From positions 6,501,501 through 6,565,500 of the forward strand of contig NZ_CP108006.1 of the NCBI RefSeq assembly GCF_036127095.1: a stretch of DNA of 64,000 bases. The letters run 5' to 3'. Shown here in pieces: positions 26,582 through 34,347 of this stretch; the first letter of the stretch is position 1; each line of letters begins with the position of its first letter. The translations under genes and the position numbers were made by a program. The notes under the pieces were generated by a model. It saw only the letters and a program-made list of their open reading frames with translations. It did not search any database and was not told where the DNA came from. The DNA is from Streptomyces sp. NBC_00335. GTDB lineage: Bacteria > Actinomycetota > Actinomycetes > Streptomycetales > Streptomycetaceae.

Positions 26582-27256
26582 GTGCAGCTGGAAGCGATCA
26601 CATGGCAGCGGATGGCCGAGCGGCTCGCCGGTCACCTCGACGACAACGAGAAGGACGGCGGCGGGGACGGGACCGGCCCGGAGGACCGATGGCGCCGCGT
26701 GGGCATCGACGGGGCGCCCGCCGCCCGCACAGGCGTCCTCGCGGCGGAGCTCGCCGACGCGCTGCGCCTGCGCGGGCGTTCGGTCCTGGTCGTGGCGGCC
26801 GAGGGCTTCCTGCGCCCCGCCTCCCTCCGCTTCGAGTTCGGCCGCGAGGACGTGGACTCCTACCTCGACGGCTGGTACGACACGGCGGCGCTCTGGCGGG
26901 AGGTCTTCGGCCCGACCGACCCCGGCGGCACCGGCCGGGTGCTGCCCGACCTCTGGGACCCGGCCACCGACCGGGCGACCCGCAGCCCCTACGCCGAACT
27001 CCCGCCCGGCGGCGTGCTCATCGTGCACGGCCCGCTGCTCCTGGGCCACTGGTTCCCCTTCGACCTCAGCGTCCACATCGGCCTCTCCCCGGGCGCGCTC
27101 GCCCGCCGCACCGAGGAGTCCGCCCGCTGGACGCTCCCCGCCTTCGCGCGCTACGAGGCCGAGACCGGCCCCGCGGACCGGGCCGACGCCCTGGTCCGGG
27201 CCGACGATCCGCGCCACCCGGCCTGGACGGGCCTGCGCGCAGGGGGCGCCGGCTGA
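26582..27256 (+). CDS. Uridine kinase-like protein without a canonical P-loop
   Basis: The 224-residue product resembles streptomycete proteins annotated as uridine kinase. It keeps the fold landmarks VGIDGAP, LVVAAEGFLRPASLRFEFGREDVDSYLDGWYDTAALWREV and LPDLWDPATDRATRSPY, which match the nucleoside-binding part of uridine kinases. The P-loop position reads GIDGAPAARTG and lacks the GKS/GKT lysine, so normal ATP-dependent kinase activity is doubtful. GACAAT at 26570-26575 is 6 nt before the GTG start and there is no ribosome-binding site. Confidence 0.7.
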   Translation: MQLEAITWQRMAERLAGHLDDNEKDGGGDGTGPEDRWRRVGIDGAPAARTGVLAAELADALRLRGRSVLVVAAEGFLRPASLRFEFGREDVDSYLDGWYDTAALWREVFGPTDPGGTGRVLPDLWDPATDRATRSPYAELPPGGVLIVHGPLLLGHWFPFDLSVHIGLSPGALARRTEESARWTLPAFARYEAETGPADRADALVRADDPRHPAWTGLRAGGAG

Positions 27257-27280
27257 CTCCGCGGGGCCGCCGGTGCCTGC

Positions 27281-27340
27281 GTCCGCGTACGTCCGCGTAC
27301 GTCCGCGTACGTCTGCGTACCTCTGCCTACGTCTGCGTAC
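27281..27340. repeat. Six tandem 10-bp repeats
   Basis: GTCCGCGTAC occurs three times exactly (27281-27310), followed by GTCTGCGTAC, CTCTGCCTAC and GTCTGCGTAC (27311-27340). The period of 10 bp is about one helical turn. The array lies in the gap between the uridine kinase-like gene and the lipoprotein gene (27257-27496), which holds no other recognisable feature. Confidence 0.9.
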
Positions 27341-27496
27341 TCCCGCCCCGTCACGGAGGTCCGGGAACCGCAACAGGGGGATTCCGGCAAGGTGACGATC
27401 GGTTCCGGCCATCGCTCCGGCCGGAACCGGGCGCTACGTTGACGGCACGCTTCGACGGCGGCCACCCCGGTGGCGCCTTGGCAGAGGGAGAAGGCA

Positions 27497-28147
27497 ATGC
27501 GCGGACACGGCAATGAGGTTCCGGGCCCGAGACGGTTGCGTGCGCAGGCGGCGCTCGCAGCGCTGGCCCTGTGCGGGACCCTGGCCCTCACGGCATGCAA
27601 CGGCAACGAGGAGGCCGGCGCCCCGGGAACCCCCGCGAGCCCCGCCACCAGCGCGGCGGCCACGGGCACCGCCTCGCCGTCGGCTTCGCCGTCGCCCTCC
27701 TCGGCGTCCTCGGCCACGCCGAAGAAGCCGGCCCCCACCGCCACTTCGACCGCCACCCCGGAGGGTACGAAGAAGGCGCCGACGCCCGGCCCCACCTGCG
27801 ACCACAAGATGCCGATCTCGCCCGACGAGGTCGCCGTCTACCGCTACACCCCCGAGGGCGGGGTCCACAGCCTGATCGTCAAGCACGGCAACTGGGGCTG
27901 CGCCGCACCCGGCATGGACGCCGCCCCCTTCGACACGGTGGGCAAGGAGACCTTCCTCAACATCGCAGAGGACGCCAAGATCACGGCCGTCACCCCCATC
28001 ATCGCCAGCCCGGTGAGCAAGCCGATCACCCTCCAGCAGCTCATCGACTGGCTGATCGCCCACCCGAACCAGGGCCGCGTCTTCCGCTACCACCTGGACA
28101 GTGCGGGCGTGATCGACTGGATGGACCAGCAGTACACGGCGTCGTAA
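27497..28147 (+). CDS. Secreted lipoprotein of unknown function
   Basis: The 216-residue product has a basic N-terminus, a hydrophobic stretch and a lipobox LALTAC (about residues 28-33), so it should be a lipid-anchored surface protein. A Ser/Pro/Thr/Ala-rich linker (about residues 40-95) leads to a globular domain of about 115 residues. That domain starts TCDHKMPISPDEVAVYRYTPEGGVHSL and contains a second Cys (NWGCAAPG). I recognise no family. GAGGGAGAAGG precedes the ATG at 27497; the frame is open upstream to 27470. Confidence 0.8.
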   Translation: MRGHGNEVPGPRRLRAQAALAALALCGTLALTACNGNEEAGAPGTPASPATSAAATGTASPSASPSPSSASSATPKKPAPTATSTATPEGTKKAPTPGPTCDHKMPISPDEVAVYRYTPEGGVHSLIVKHGNWGCAAPGMDAAPFDTVGKETFLNIAEDAKITAVTPIIASPVSKPITLQQLIDWLIAHPNQGRVFRYHLDSAGVIDWMDQQYTAS

Positions 28148-28193
28148 GACCCGTACCCGCAGGCGCGGCCGTACGGTTTCCCCTCCGTGCTCC

Positions 28194-29123
28194 CTACGGC
28201 CGCCCGCCCAGCCGGGTCACCGCCAGCGCGGCCGCGCGGCAGCCGGCCCCCGCGGCCCACGCCGAGCCCGCTCCCGCCAGGCGGGCCGCGAGGAAGGCGC
28301 CCGTGAAGGCGTCCCCGGCGCCCGTGGAATCCACCGCCTCGGCGCTCTCCGCAGCGACCTCGGCCGTCACCCGGCCGTCCTCGGCGATGAGCGCTCCGGC
28401 CCCGCCCCGGGTGACCACCACCAACGGCACCCGCCGGCTCAGCTCAGCCGCCGCCCGCGCGACCCCGGCCGCCCCGGCCGGCCCGTGCGAGCCCGCGAGC
28501 AGCAGCGCCTCGTCCGAGTTCGGCAGCAGTACTCCGGCCCCCGCCGCGGCGGCCAGGAACCGCTCCGGACCCAGCGCGGCCAGGAACCCCGCCGAGGCCG
28601 GGTCCACGCTCACCGGTACGTCCCGGGCGCGGGCGTCCCGTAGCGCGAGCAGGGCCAGCTCCCGGCTGGCGTCGGCGAAGAACAGGTAGCCCGACAGGTG
28701 CAGATGGGCGACGCCGTCCAGCAGCCCGGGCTCCCAGTCGGCGGGGGAGAGCCGCAGCGAGGCCCCGCTGTCGGTCAGGAAGGTCCGCTCCGCGTCCTGG
28801 CCGACCAGCGCGACCACCGTCCCGGTCGGCTCGGCGGGATCGATCACCAGCCTCGGCCGCACCCCCGCGCCGCGCAGCGCCCGCTCGTGCCACCCGGCCG
28901 ATTCGGCGCCGACCCGCGCGAGGAGGCGTACGTCCGGGGCGCCCGCGTGGGCGGCCCAGCAGGCCGCGTTGGCCCCGGCGCCGCCCGGCAGGGTCCTGAT
29001 CCGGGCCGGGGTGTCGGTACCCGGAGCCAGTGGCTCCGCATGCACCGCCACGACGTCCGTCACCACGTCCCCGACGACCAGCAGCGCCCCCGGCCCGGCG
29101 GGAGCGGCCGGCGCCGCGGTCAC
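28194..29123 (-). CDS. psuK: PfkB-family kinase, probable pseudouridine kinase
   Basis: The 309-residue product is a ribokinase-fold PfkB protein. Signature 1 is TLPGGAGANAACWAAHAG, and signature 2 is DSTGAGDAFTGAFLAARLAG with the catalytic Asp and anion hole. PsuK phosphorylates pseudouridine to pseudouridine 5-prime phosphate, which PsuG then splits. The substrate is inferred from the neighbour only: the GTG start at 29123 overlaps the psuG stop by GTGA. Such fused translation of psuG and a PfkB kinase is common. The stop lies 46 bp from the end of the convergent lipoprotein gene. Confidence 0.82.
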   Translation of the reverse strand: MTAAPAAPAGPGALLVVGDVVTDVVAVHAEPLAPGTDTPARIRTLPGGAGANAACWAAHAGAPDVRLLARVGAESAGWHERALRGAGVRPRLVIDPAEPTGTVVALVGQDAERTFLTDSGASLRLSPADWEPGLLDGVAHLHLSGYLFFADASRELALLALRDARARDVPVSVDPASAGFLAALGPERFLAAAAGAGVLLPNSDEALLLAGSHGPAGAAGVARAAAELSRRVPLVVVTRGGAGALIAEDGRVTAEVAAESAEAVDSTGAGDAFTGAFLAARLAGAGSAWAAGAGCRAAALAVTRLGGRP

Positions 29124-30094
29124 GGCCGGGCCGCCCAGGCCCGGGCGATCCGGGCCCCGAGGCGCACGTTGCCCCGTACCGCCGCGAGGTTGGCCTCCAG
29201 GGAGGCGCCGCCCGTGGCGCGCACCAGGAACCCCAGCAGGAACGGGGTCACCGCCTGCCCCGTGATGCCCCGCTCCCGGCACTCCGACAGCGCCTCGGCC
29301 AGGACCCGGTCGTGGAGCTCCGGATCGAGCTGCCGCTCCCGCGCCACCGGATTGGCCACGAGCAGCGCCGACTCCGCGCCACCGAGGAGGTCCTGAGCGG
29401 CCATCACGGCCGCCACCTCCTCGGGGCGGTGCACCGTCCAGTCCACCGGCTCGCCGGAATCGGCCAGGTAGAACCCGGGGAAACGATCCGTCCCGTACCC
29501 GAGGACCGTCACCCCCAGCGTTTCCAGCCGCTGGAGCGTCGCGGGCACGTCCAGGATCGACTTCACCCCCGCGCACACCACCGTGATCCGGGTCCGCGCC
29601 AGCAGCGCGAGGTCCGCCGACTCGTCCTGCGACCGCGTCCAGTCCCGGTGTACGCCGCCCAGCCCGCCGGTGGCGAAGACCCGCAGCCCCGCCCGCGCGG
29701 CGAGGAAGGCCGTGGCCGAGACGGTCGTCGCGCCCGTCGCCCCCGTGGCGAGGGCCGGGGCCAGATCCCGGTGGCCGAGCTTGCGTACGCCCTCGCCGCC
29801 CGCGATCCGCTCCAGCCGGGCCTTGTCCAGCCCGGCGTACGCCACCCCGTCGACGACCGCGATCGTCGCCGGGACGGCTCCCTCCGCGCGGACCAGCTCC
29901 TCCAGTTCCAGACCCACGGCCAGATTGCGGGGGCGGGGCAGACCGTGGGCGAGGATCGTGGACTCCAGTGCCACGACGGGCTGCCGGCGGTCGAGCGCCT
30001 CGCGCACCTCCTCCGACAGGACCGGGACGGCGGCCGTTGCCGCAGTCGGGAGGGCGGAGGGCGCTGTGTGCTCGGATGCTGTGTGCTGTGACAT
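29120..30094 (-). CDS. psuG: Pseudouridine-5-prime-phosphate glycosidase
   Basis: PsuG reversibly cleaves the C-C glycosidic bond of pseudouridine phosphate to uracil and ribose 5-phosphate, recycling modified nucleosides from RNA turnover. The 324-residue protein has ALESTILAHGLPRPRNL (about residues 40-56), TIAVVDGVAYAGL, KLGHRDLAPALA with the Lys/His active-site region, VFATGGLGGVHRDW and VVCAGVKSILD, all typical of the family. I start at the ATG at 30094 (MSQHTASEH) with GGGGA upstream. It is the first gene of the psuG-psuK operon, next to a repeat-rich block. Confidence 0.93.
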   Translation of the reverse strand: MSQHTASEHTAPSALPTAATAAVPVLSEEVREALDRRQPVVALESTILAHGLPRPRNLAVGLELEELVRAEGAVPATIAVVDGVAYAGLDKARLERIAGGEGVRKLGHRDLAPALATGATGATTVSATAFLAARAGLRVFATGGLGGVHRDWTRSQDESADLALLARTRITVVCAGVKSILDVPATLQRLETLGVTVLGYGTDRFPGFYLADSGEPVDWTVHRPEEVAAVMAAQDLLGGAESALLVANPVARERQLDPELHDRVLAEALSECRERGITGQAVTPFLLGFLVRATGGASLEANLAAVRGNVRLGARIARAWAARP

Positions 30095-30197
30095 GTCCCC
30101 ATCCCTGGCACGCGTTCCGGGGTCCCAAACGCGCGGCCGCCGCACCGGCGTGAACCCGCCCCGGGAGCGTGCGGGCCGTCCGGGGCGCCGGCTGCGG

Positions 30198-30565
30198 GTG
30201 TGCCGCGGGGCGGAGTCCCCTACCCGCCCTTCGCCCGTTCCCCGGGGCTGCGCCCCGGACCCGTTGCCGGGTGCGGCGCCGTTCCCGGGGGCCGGCCCCC
30301 GGACCCCCGCTCCTCAAACGCCGGAGGGGCTGAATTTTGGCCGGCGTCAGCCAGTACGCGTGCGGGGCTGCCCCGTCGCCCCCTGGGGCTTTTCAGCCGT
30401 CCGGCGTGTGAGGACCGGGATCTGGGGCGGAGCCCCAGGTGTCCGGGCGCAGCTCGGGACCCTGCCTTCAGCCCGTCCGGCGTTTGAGGACCGAGGTCCG
30501 GGCAGAGCCCGGGGAACGGGGGAAGGGCGGGTAGGGGACCTCGCCCCGCAGGGCCCAGCCACCCG
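30198..30565. repeat. Intergenic element with imperfect inverted ends and dispersed repeats
   Basis: The 693-bp gap between psuG and the cupin gene (30095-30787) contains no credible gene. Two arms mirror each other. The left arm at 30215-30253 includes GTCCCCTACCCGCCCTTC then CCCGTTCCCCGGG; its reverse complement appears at 30508-30541. Between and around them lie three copies of a motif close to CTCCTCAAACGCCGGAGGGGCTGA: 30310-30333 (direct), 30393-30416 (inverted) and 30469-30491 (inverted). Related short repeats are widespread in streptomycete intergenic regions. No transposase is present. Confidence 0.75.
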
Positions 30566-30787
30566 CACCCGCCCACCGGGCCCGGGGCCGGGACGGCGGT
30601 GGCGGCAGCCCCGCCGGGCCACCGCCGGACGGAGTTCGGCGCAGCGGGGCGAAGCCCAGGAGGCCCGCCAGGGCCGAGTGGTGCGAGGTCCGCGTCAAAG
30701 AATGGACAGGGTGACGGGTGGGGCGGGCGCGCGCTGGACGCTCTGGTCACCCCGGCGCGCCGGGCGTCCCGATTAGGCTCCGGGAGC

Positions 30788-31165
30788 ATGAGCACAAGTG
30801 ATCACCGTGATGCCCCCGCTTCGTTCGCCGTCTCCGTCCCGGACTTCCCCGACTCCGAGCTGGAAGTGGACGAGCTCGACCCCGCGCAGATCGTCTCCGG
30901 GAACCCCGTCGTGACCGGCAAGGTGCTGTGGGAGGCGCCGGACGGCTCGCAGGTGCGCGGGATCTGGCAGATCACCCCGGGCGTGGTCACCGACACCGAG
31001 GCGAACGAGCTGTTCGTTGTGGTCAGCGGCCGGGCCACCGTCGAGGTGGAGGGCGGCGAGACCCTGGAGGTCGGCCCCGGCTCCGCGTGCGTCCTGCGCG
31101 AGGGCGACAAGACCACCTGGACCGTCCACGAGACCCTTCGCAAGGCCTACCACATCAGCTACTAG
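30788..31165 (+). CDS. Cupin-domain protein (Cupin_3 type)
   Basis: The 125-residue protein is a small cupin of the ethanolamine-utilisation-like Cupin_3 group. Visible landmarks are VVTGKVLWEAPDGSQVRGIWQITPG, FVVVSGRATVEVEGGETLEVGPGS and REGDKTTWTVHETLRKAYHISY. It lacks the classical two-His motif 1, as is common in this group, so metal binding is uncertain. Its ATG has GGGAG close by and TAGGCT 8 nt upstream. Its TAG stop interlocks with the convergent MFS stop in a shared CTAG (31162-31165). Confidence 0.82.
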   Translation: MSTSDHRDAPASFAVSVPDFPDSELEVDELDPAQIVSGNPVVTGKVLWEAPDGSQVRGIWQITPGVVTDTEANELFVVVSGRATVEVEGGETLEVGPGSACVLREGDKTTWTVHETLRKAYHISY

Positions 31166-32466
31166 CCGGGCCCCGTCCCGGTGTCCGTGGCCTTCACCGG
31201 ACGGCGGCGCGAGGTGAACAGCGCGAGCGCCGCCATCGGCAGCAGCAGGGCGGCGGCGGCCGCGTTGAGCCAGCCGTAGCCCGCCTGGGACATGACCAGC
31301 CCGGCGACGGCGCCGCCGACTCCGGCGGCCGTGTTCATGGTGAGGTCGCCCAGCCCCTGCACGGCGGCGCGAGCGGGCTGCGGCACCGAGTCGGTCAGCA
31401 GCGCCGAGCCGGACACCATGCCGGCGGACCAGCCCAGACCGAGCAGGAAGAGGCCGACACCGCTCTGGGTGTGGTTCCCGTCGGCCGTGCCGGCGAGCAG
31501 TGCGGCGATGGAGAGCAGCCCGGCGGCGAGCCCGATCACGGACAGCCGGCCGATCCGGTCCGCGAGCCAGCCCATCACCGGCGAGAAGCCGAACATGCCG
31601 GCGATGTGCCCGCTGATGACCAGCCCGATGAGCTGGAGCCCGGCTCCGTGGTGCCCGAGGTCGACCGGGGTCATCACCATGATCGAGACCATGGTGGTGT
31701 GTGACACCGCGATGGTGAGGAGCGCGAGCCGGGCCCTGGGGGAGGCCCTGACGGCCGCGAACCCGGCGCGCAGCGAACGCCCGGCGCGGGTCTGGTCCTC
31801 GGCCGGGGCGAGCGCGCGGGCCGTCAGCAGCGGATCCGGGCGCAGGAGTACGCCGATCAGCGTCGCGGTGAGCAGGAAGATGGCGCCGGCCCATATGAAG
31901 GGCCCCGCCATCGGGGGTATGGAGGTGCCGGTGAAGCTGCGGCTGGCCGGGGCGGAGAGGTTGGGGCCCAGCACGGCGCCGATGGTGGAGGCCCAGACGA
32001 CGACGGAGATCGCCCGTGCCCGGTGGTCGGGCTCGGCGAGGTCGGCGGCGGCGAAGCGGGCCTGGAGGTTGGCGGAGGAGGCGGCTCCGAAGGCGGCCAT
32101 GCCGAGCATCAGCAGCGGGAAGCTCTTGATCGAGGCGGCGAGGACGACGAGGGCGGCCCCGGCCGCGCCGATCACGTAGGCCAGGACCAGGCCGGGCCGG
32201 CGGCCGCGCGCGGTCATCAGCGCGGCGAGCGGCAGGGAGACGGCCGCGGTGCCGATCACGGAGGCGGTCGAGGCGAAGCCGGAGAGCGACTCCGTGCCGC
32301 TGACCTCGGTGGCCAGGACCGGGGCGAGGGCGATGCTGATGGGCACGCCGATCCCGCCCAGCACCTGGCCGGCGATCAGTACCCCGGAGGTGCGCCGCCG
32401 CAGCCGGGGCAGGTCGGCGGCGGTGACCGTGACGGCGGGCCGGGCGGTGCCCGGCGCGGTGCTCAC
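31162..32466 (-). CDS. MFS transporter, drug-exporter type
   Basis: The 434-residue product has 12 hydrophobic segments in two halves. It shows the MFS loop motifs MTARGRRPGLVLAYVIG (after TM2) and MGWLADRIGRLSVIG (after TM8), and no transport-substrate signature. It is probably an exporter in the inner membrane. The GTG at 32466 is preceded by GGAGG with 8-nt spacing; a longer frame to 32541 is not supported by a ribosome-binding site. Confidence 0.87.
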   Translation of the reverse strand: MSTAPGTARPAVTVTAADLPRLRRRTSGVLIAGQVLGGIGVPISIALAPVLATEVSGTESLSGFASTASVIGTAAVSLPLAALMTARGRRPGLVLAYVIGAAGAALVVLAASIKSFPLLMLGMAAFGAASSANLQARFAAADLAEPDHRARAISVVVWASTIGAVLGPNLSAPASRSFTGTSIPPMAGPFIWAGAIFLLTATLIGVLLRPDPLLTARALAPAEDQTRAGRSLRAGFAAVRASPRARLALLTIAVSHTTMVSIMVMTPVDLGHHGAGLQLIGLVISGHIAGMFGFSPVMGWLADRIGRLSVIGLAAGLLSIAALLAGTADGNHTQSGVGLFLLGLGWSAGMVSGSALLTDSVPQPARAAVQGLGDLTMNTAAGVGGAVAGLVMSQAGYGWLNAAAAALLLPMAALALFTSRRRPVKATDTGTGPG

Positions 32467-32608
32467 GCGGTCCACCTCCGACACGGATGCGGAGGGGCTG
32501 CGGGCACGGCGCAAGGTGTGGTCACCGCCGCAGTTTCGCACCCCCCGCCGGACGGGCGGAACAGGGTTTCCGGGAGGGCTGGGAGCATCGGGAGCACGGC
32601 CGTGCGCC

Positions 32609-33178
32609 TCAGAACAGCGGCTGGGGGAGTACCCCCTCCAGGGCCAGGAGGCGGCGCTTGGTCTCCACGCCGCCGCCGAAGCCGCCGATGCCCCCGTCGT
32701 TCTCCACGACCCGGTGGCAGGCCACCACCAGCGGCAATGGGTTCGAGCCCATGGCGTTGCCGACGGCCTGGGCCGCGCCCGGGGCCCCGGCCCGGGCGGC
32801 CAGTTCGCCGTACCCCACGACCGCCCCGTAGGGCACGGTGCGGTCCAGTTCCAGCAGGACCTGCCGGTTGAAGCCGGAGCTGAGCCGCCAGTCCAGCGGC
32901 AGCTCGAAGCGGCGCAGCGTACCGGCGAAGTAGGCGTTCAGCTGGCGTATCGGCTCGGCCAGCAGGACCTCCTCGCCCGGCGGCGGGCGCCGGGCGTCGG
33001 CGCCGAGGCGGGAGATCAGCGCGCCGATCATCTTCTCGACCCGGTCCGGTCCGGCATGGAACTCGACCTTGACCAGGCCCTCGGGGGTGGCGGCGAGGAG
33101 CAGGGGCCCGATGTCGGCGACGCCGCTGTCGACGACGGTCCATTCGAGGTGCGGCCCGCGGGGCTCAGGAGTGTCCAC
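32609..33178 (-). CDS. ogt: Methylated-DNA--[protein]-cysteine S-methyltransferase
   Basis: This suicide enzyme transfers alkyl groups from O6-alkylguanine to its own cysteine. The 189-residue protein has the C-terminal DNA-binding fold with VPYGAVVGYGELAARAGAPGAAQAVGNAMGSNPLPLVVACHRVV and GGIGGFGGGVETKRRLLALEG. The active site reads VACHRV where most family members have PCHRV; the Cys, His and Arg are all kept. TACCGT lies 6 nt before the GTG at 33178 with no ribosome-binding site, suggesting a leaderless mRNA. Confidence 0.9.
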   Translation of the reverse strand: MDTPEPRGPHLEWTVVDSGVADIGPLLLAATPEGLVKVEFHAGPDRVEKMIGALISRLGADARRPPPGEEVLLAEPIRQLNAYFAGTLRRFELPLDWRLSSGFNRQVLLELDRTVPYGAVVGYGELAARAGAPGAAQAVGNAMGSNPLPLVVACHRVVENDGGIGGFGGGVETKRRLLALEGVLPQPLF

Positions 33179-33218
33179 CCCTTCACGGTACGGCGCCCCA
33201 CTGACAGCGCCGCGCCCG

Positions 33219-34103
33219 TCAGTAGCCGCCGACCGCTTCCCGTACGACGTCGGGGTTGTCGGTGATGATCCCGTCCACGCCCATGTCCTGGACCTTCCGG
33301 GCGGTCGCGGCGTCGTCCACGATCCAGGTGTCCACCTCCAGCGCCTTGCCGTGGGCGCCGAGCAGCCCGTGCACCGCGGCGACCCAGTCGCCGTTGATGG
33401 TGGTGTGCCAGGGGTTGATCCGGTCGGTGAACTCGGCGTACCGCGGCAGGTCGGCGAGGGCCGGGGTGCCGAGGAAGGCCGTGATCAGGTCGGGGCGCAG
33501 CTCGTGCACGGTGCGGACCGAGGCGGCGCTGAAGCTCTGGACGACCAGCCGGCGGGCCACGCGGTTCTCCTCGAGCCAGCCGGTCGCGCCCAGCACGTCC
33601 AGGGTCTGCCGTTCGATCCCCGGGTAGAGCTCCGGCTTCTTGATCTCCAGGAGCAGCCGCTGCTGGTTGCGCTGGACCCGGTTCATGTACGTCCGCAGGG
33701 TCGGGACGCGGGCGCCCGCGAACTCCTGGCCGAACCAGCTGCCGGCGTCCAGCCGGGCGATCTCCGCCGCCGTGAAGTCCTTCACCCGCCAGGGCTTGCG
33801 GTCGGGGAACACCTGCTCGACGTCGGTCGTCCGGGCCAGGGTGTCGTCGTGGATGACCACGAGCTCCCCGTCCTTGGTGCGCTGGACGTCGTTCTCCACC
33901 CAGTCGAAGCCCATCTCCATGGCGAGGTCGATCGCCTCCAGGGTGTTCTCCGGGGCGTACGCCGAAGCCCCCCGGTGGGCGTACACGATCGGGTTGGACA
34001 GCCAGTCCGGACCGGGCGCGGCCGAGGCGGTGCCCGCGGCGCACATGGTCAGGGTGAGTCCAAGGAAGGCGGCGGTGGCCGCGGCGGCGGATCGGACGTA
34101 CAT
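33219..34103 (-). CDS. Secreted glycerophosphodiester phosphodiesterase
   Basis: The enzyme hydrolyses glycerophosphodiesters from lipid or teichoic-acid turnover to glycerol 3-phosphate. The 294-residue product has a signal peptide (about residues 1-28, ending ASA), then the GDPD barrel. It carries [53 protein letters not shown], which holds the HR, E-N-D and HD catalytic/metal residues, and ends [14 protein letters not shown]. It diverges from uvrB across 244 bp. Confidence 0.93.
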   Translation of the reverse strand: MYVRSAAAATAAFLGLTLTMCAAGTASAAPGPDWLSNPIVYAHRGASAYAPENTLEAIDLAMEMGFDWVENDVQRTKDGELVVIHDDTLARTTDVEQVFPDRKPWRVKDFTAAEIARLDAGSWFGQEFAGARVPTLRTYMNRVQRNQQRLLLEIKKPELYPGIERQTLDVLGATGWLEENRVARRLVVQSFSAASVRTVHELRPDLITAFLGTPALADLPRYAEFTDRINPWHTTINGDWVAAVHGLLGAHGKALEVDTWIVDDAATARKVQDMGVDGIITDNPDVVREAVGGY

Positions 34104-34347
34104 GCGCGTTCTCCTCGGGTCATGGGCCCTGCTCCTGCCGTCAAACGGGCGTGGAGCGGCATTCGTTGCGGCGGGGCACGGGCGGCTGTGCGTTTCCGAC
34201 GCACTTTCAGGGAGAGCCGCGTACGGCGATCATGGGGTTGACGATCACCGGGCCGCCACCGAACTACGACAAACGGACCAGGCCCGCACCCCTCGGCCCG
34301 GGGCGGGCGGGCACCGAGTGTCAGTGGGTGGTCGTACGGTTGACCCC

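Noticed and set aside
27281..27340. The 10-bp repeats as a CRISPR array
   Set aside because: The units are contiguous with no spacers and no cas genes are present.
30198..30565. An insertion sequence
   Set aside because: There is inverted-repeat structure but no transposase or target duplication that I can see.
30095..30787. Small genes in the psuG-cupin gap
   Set aside because: All open frames here read through repeats, lack ribosome-binding sites and have no family resemblance.
33640..34347. An N-terminal extension of uvrB
   Set aside because: The frame is open, but it overlaps the divergent phosphodiesterase gene and UvrB homologues start at [20 protein letters not shown].
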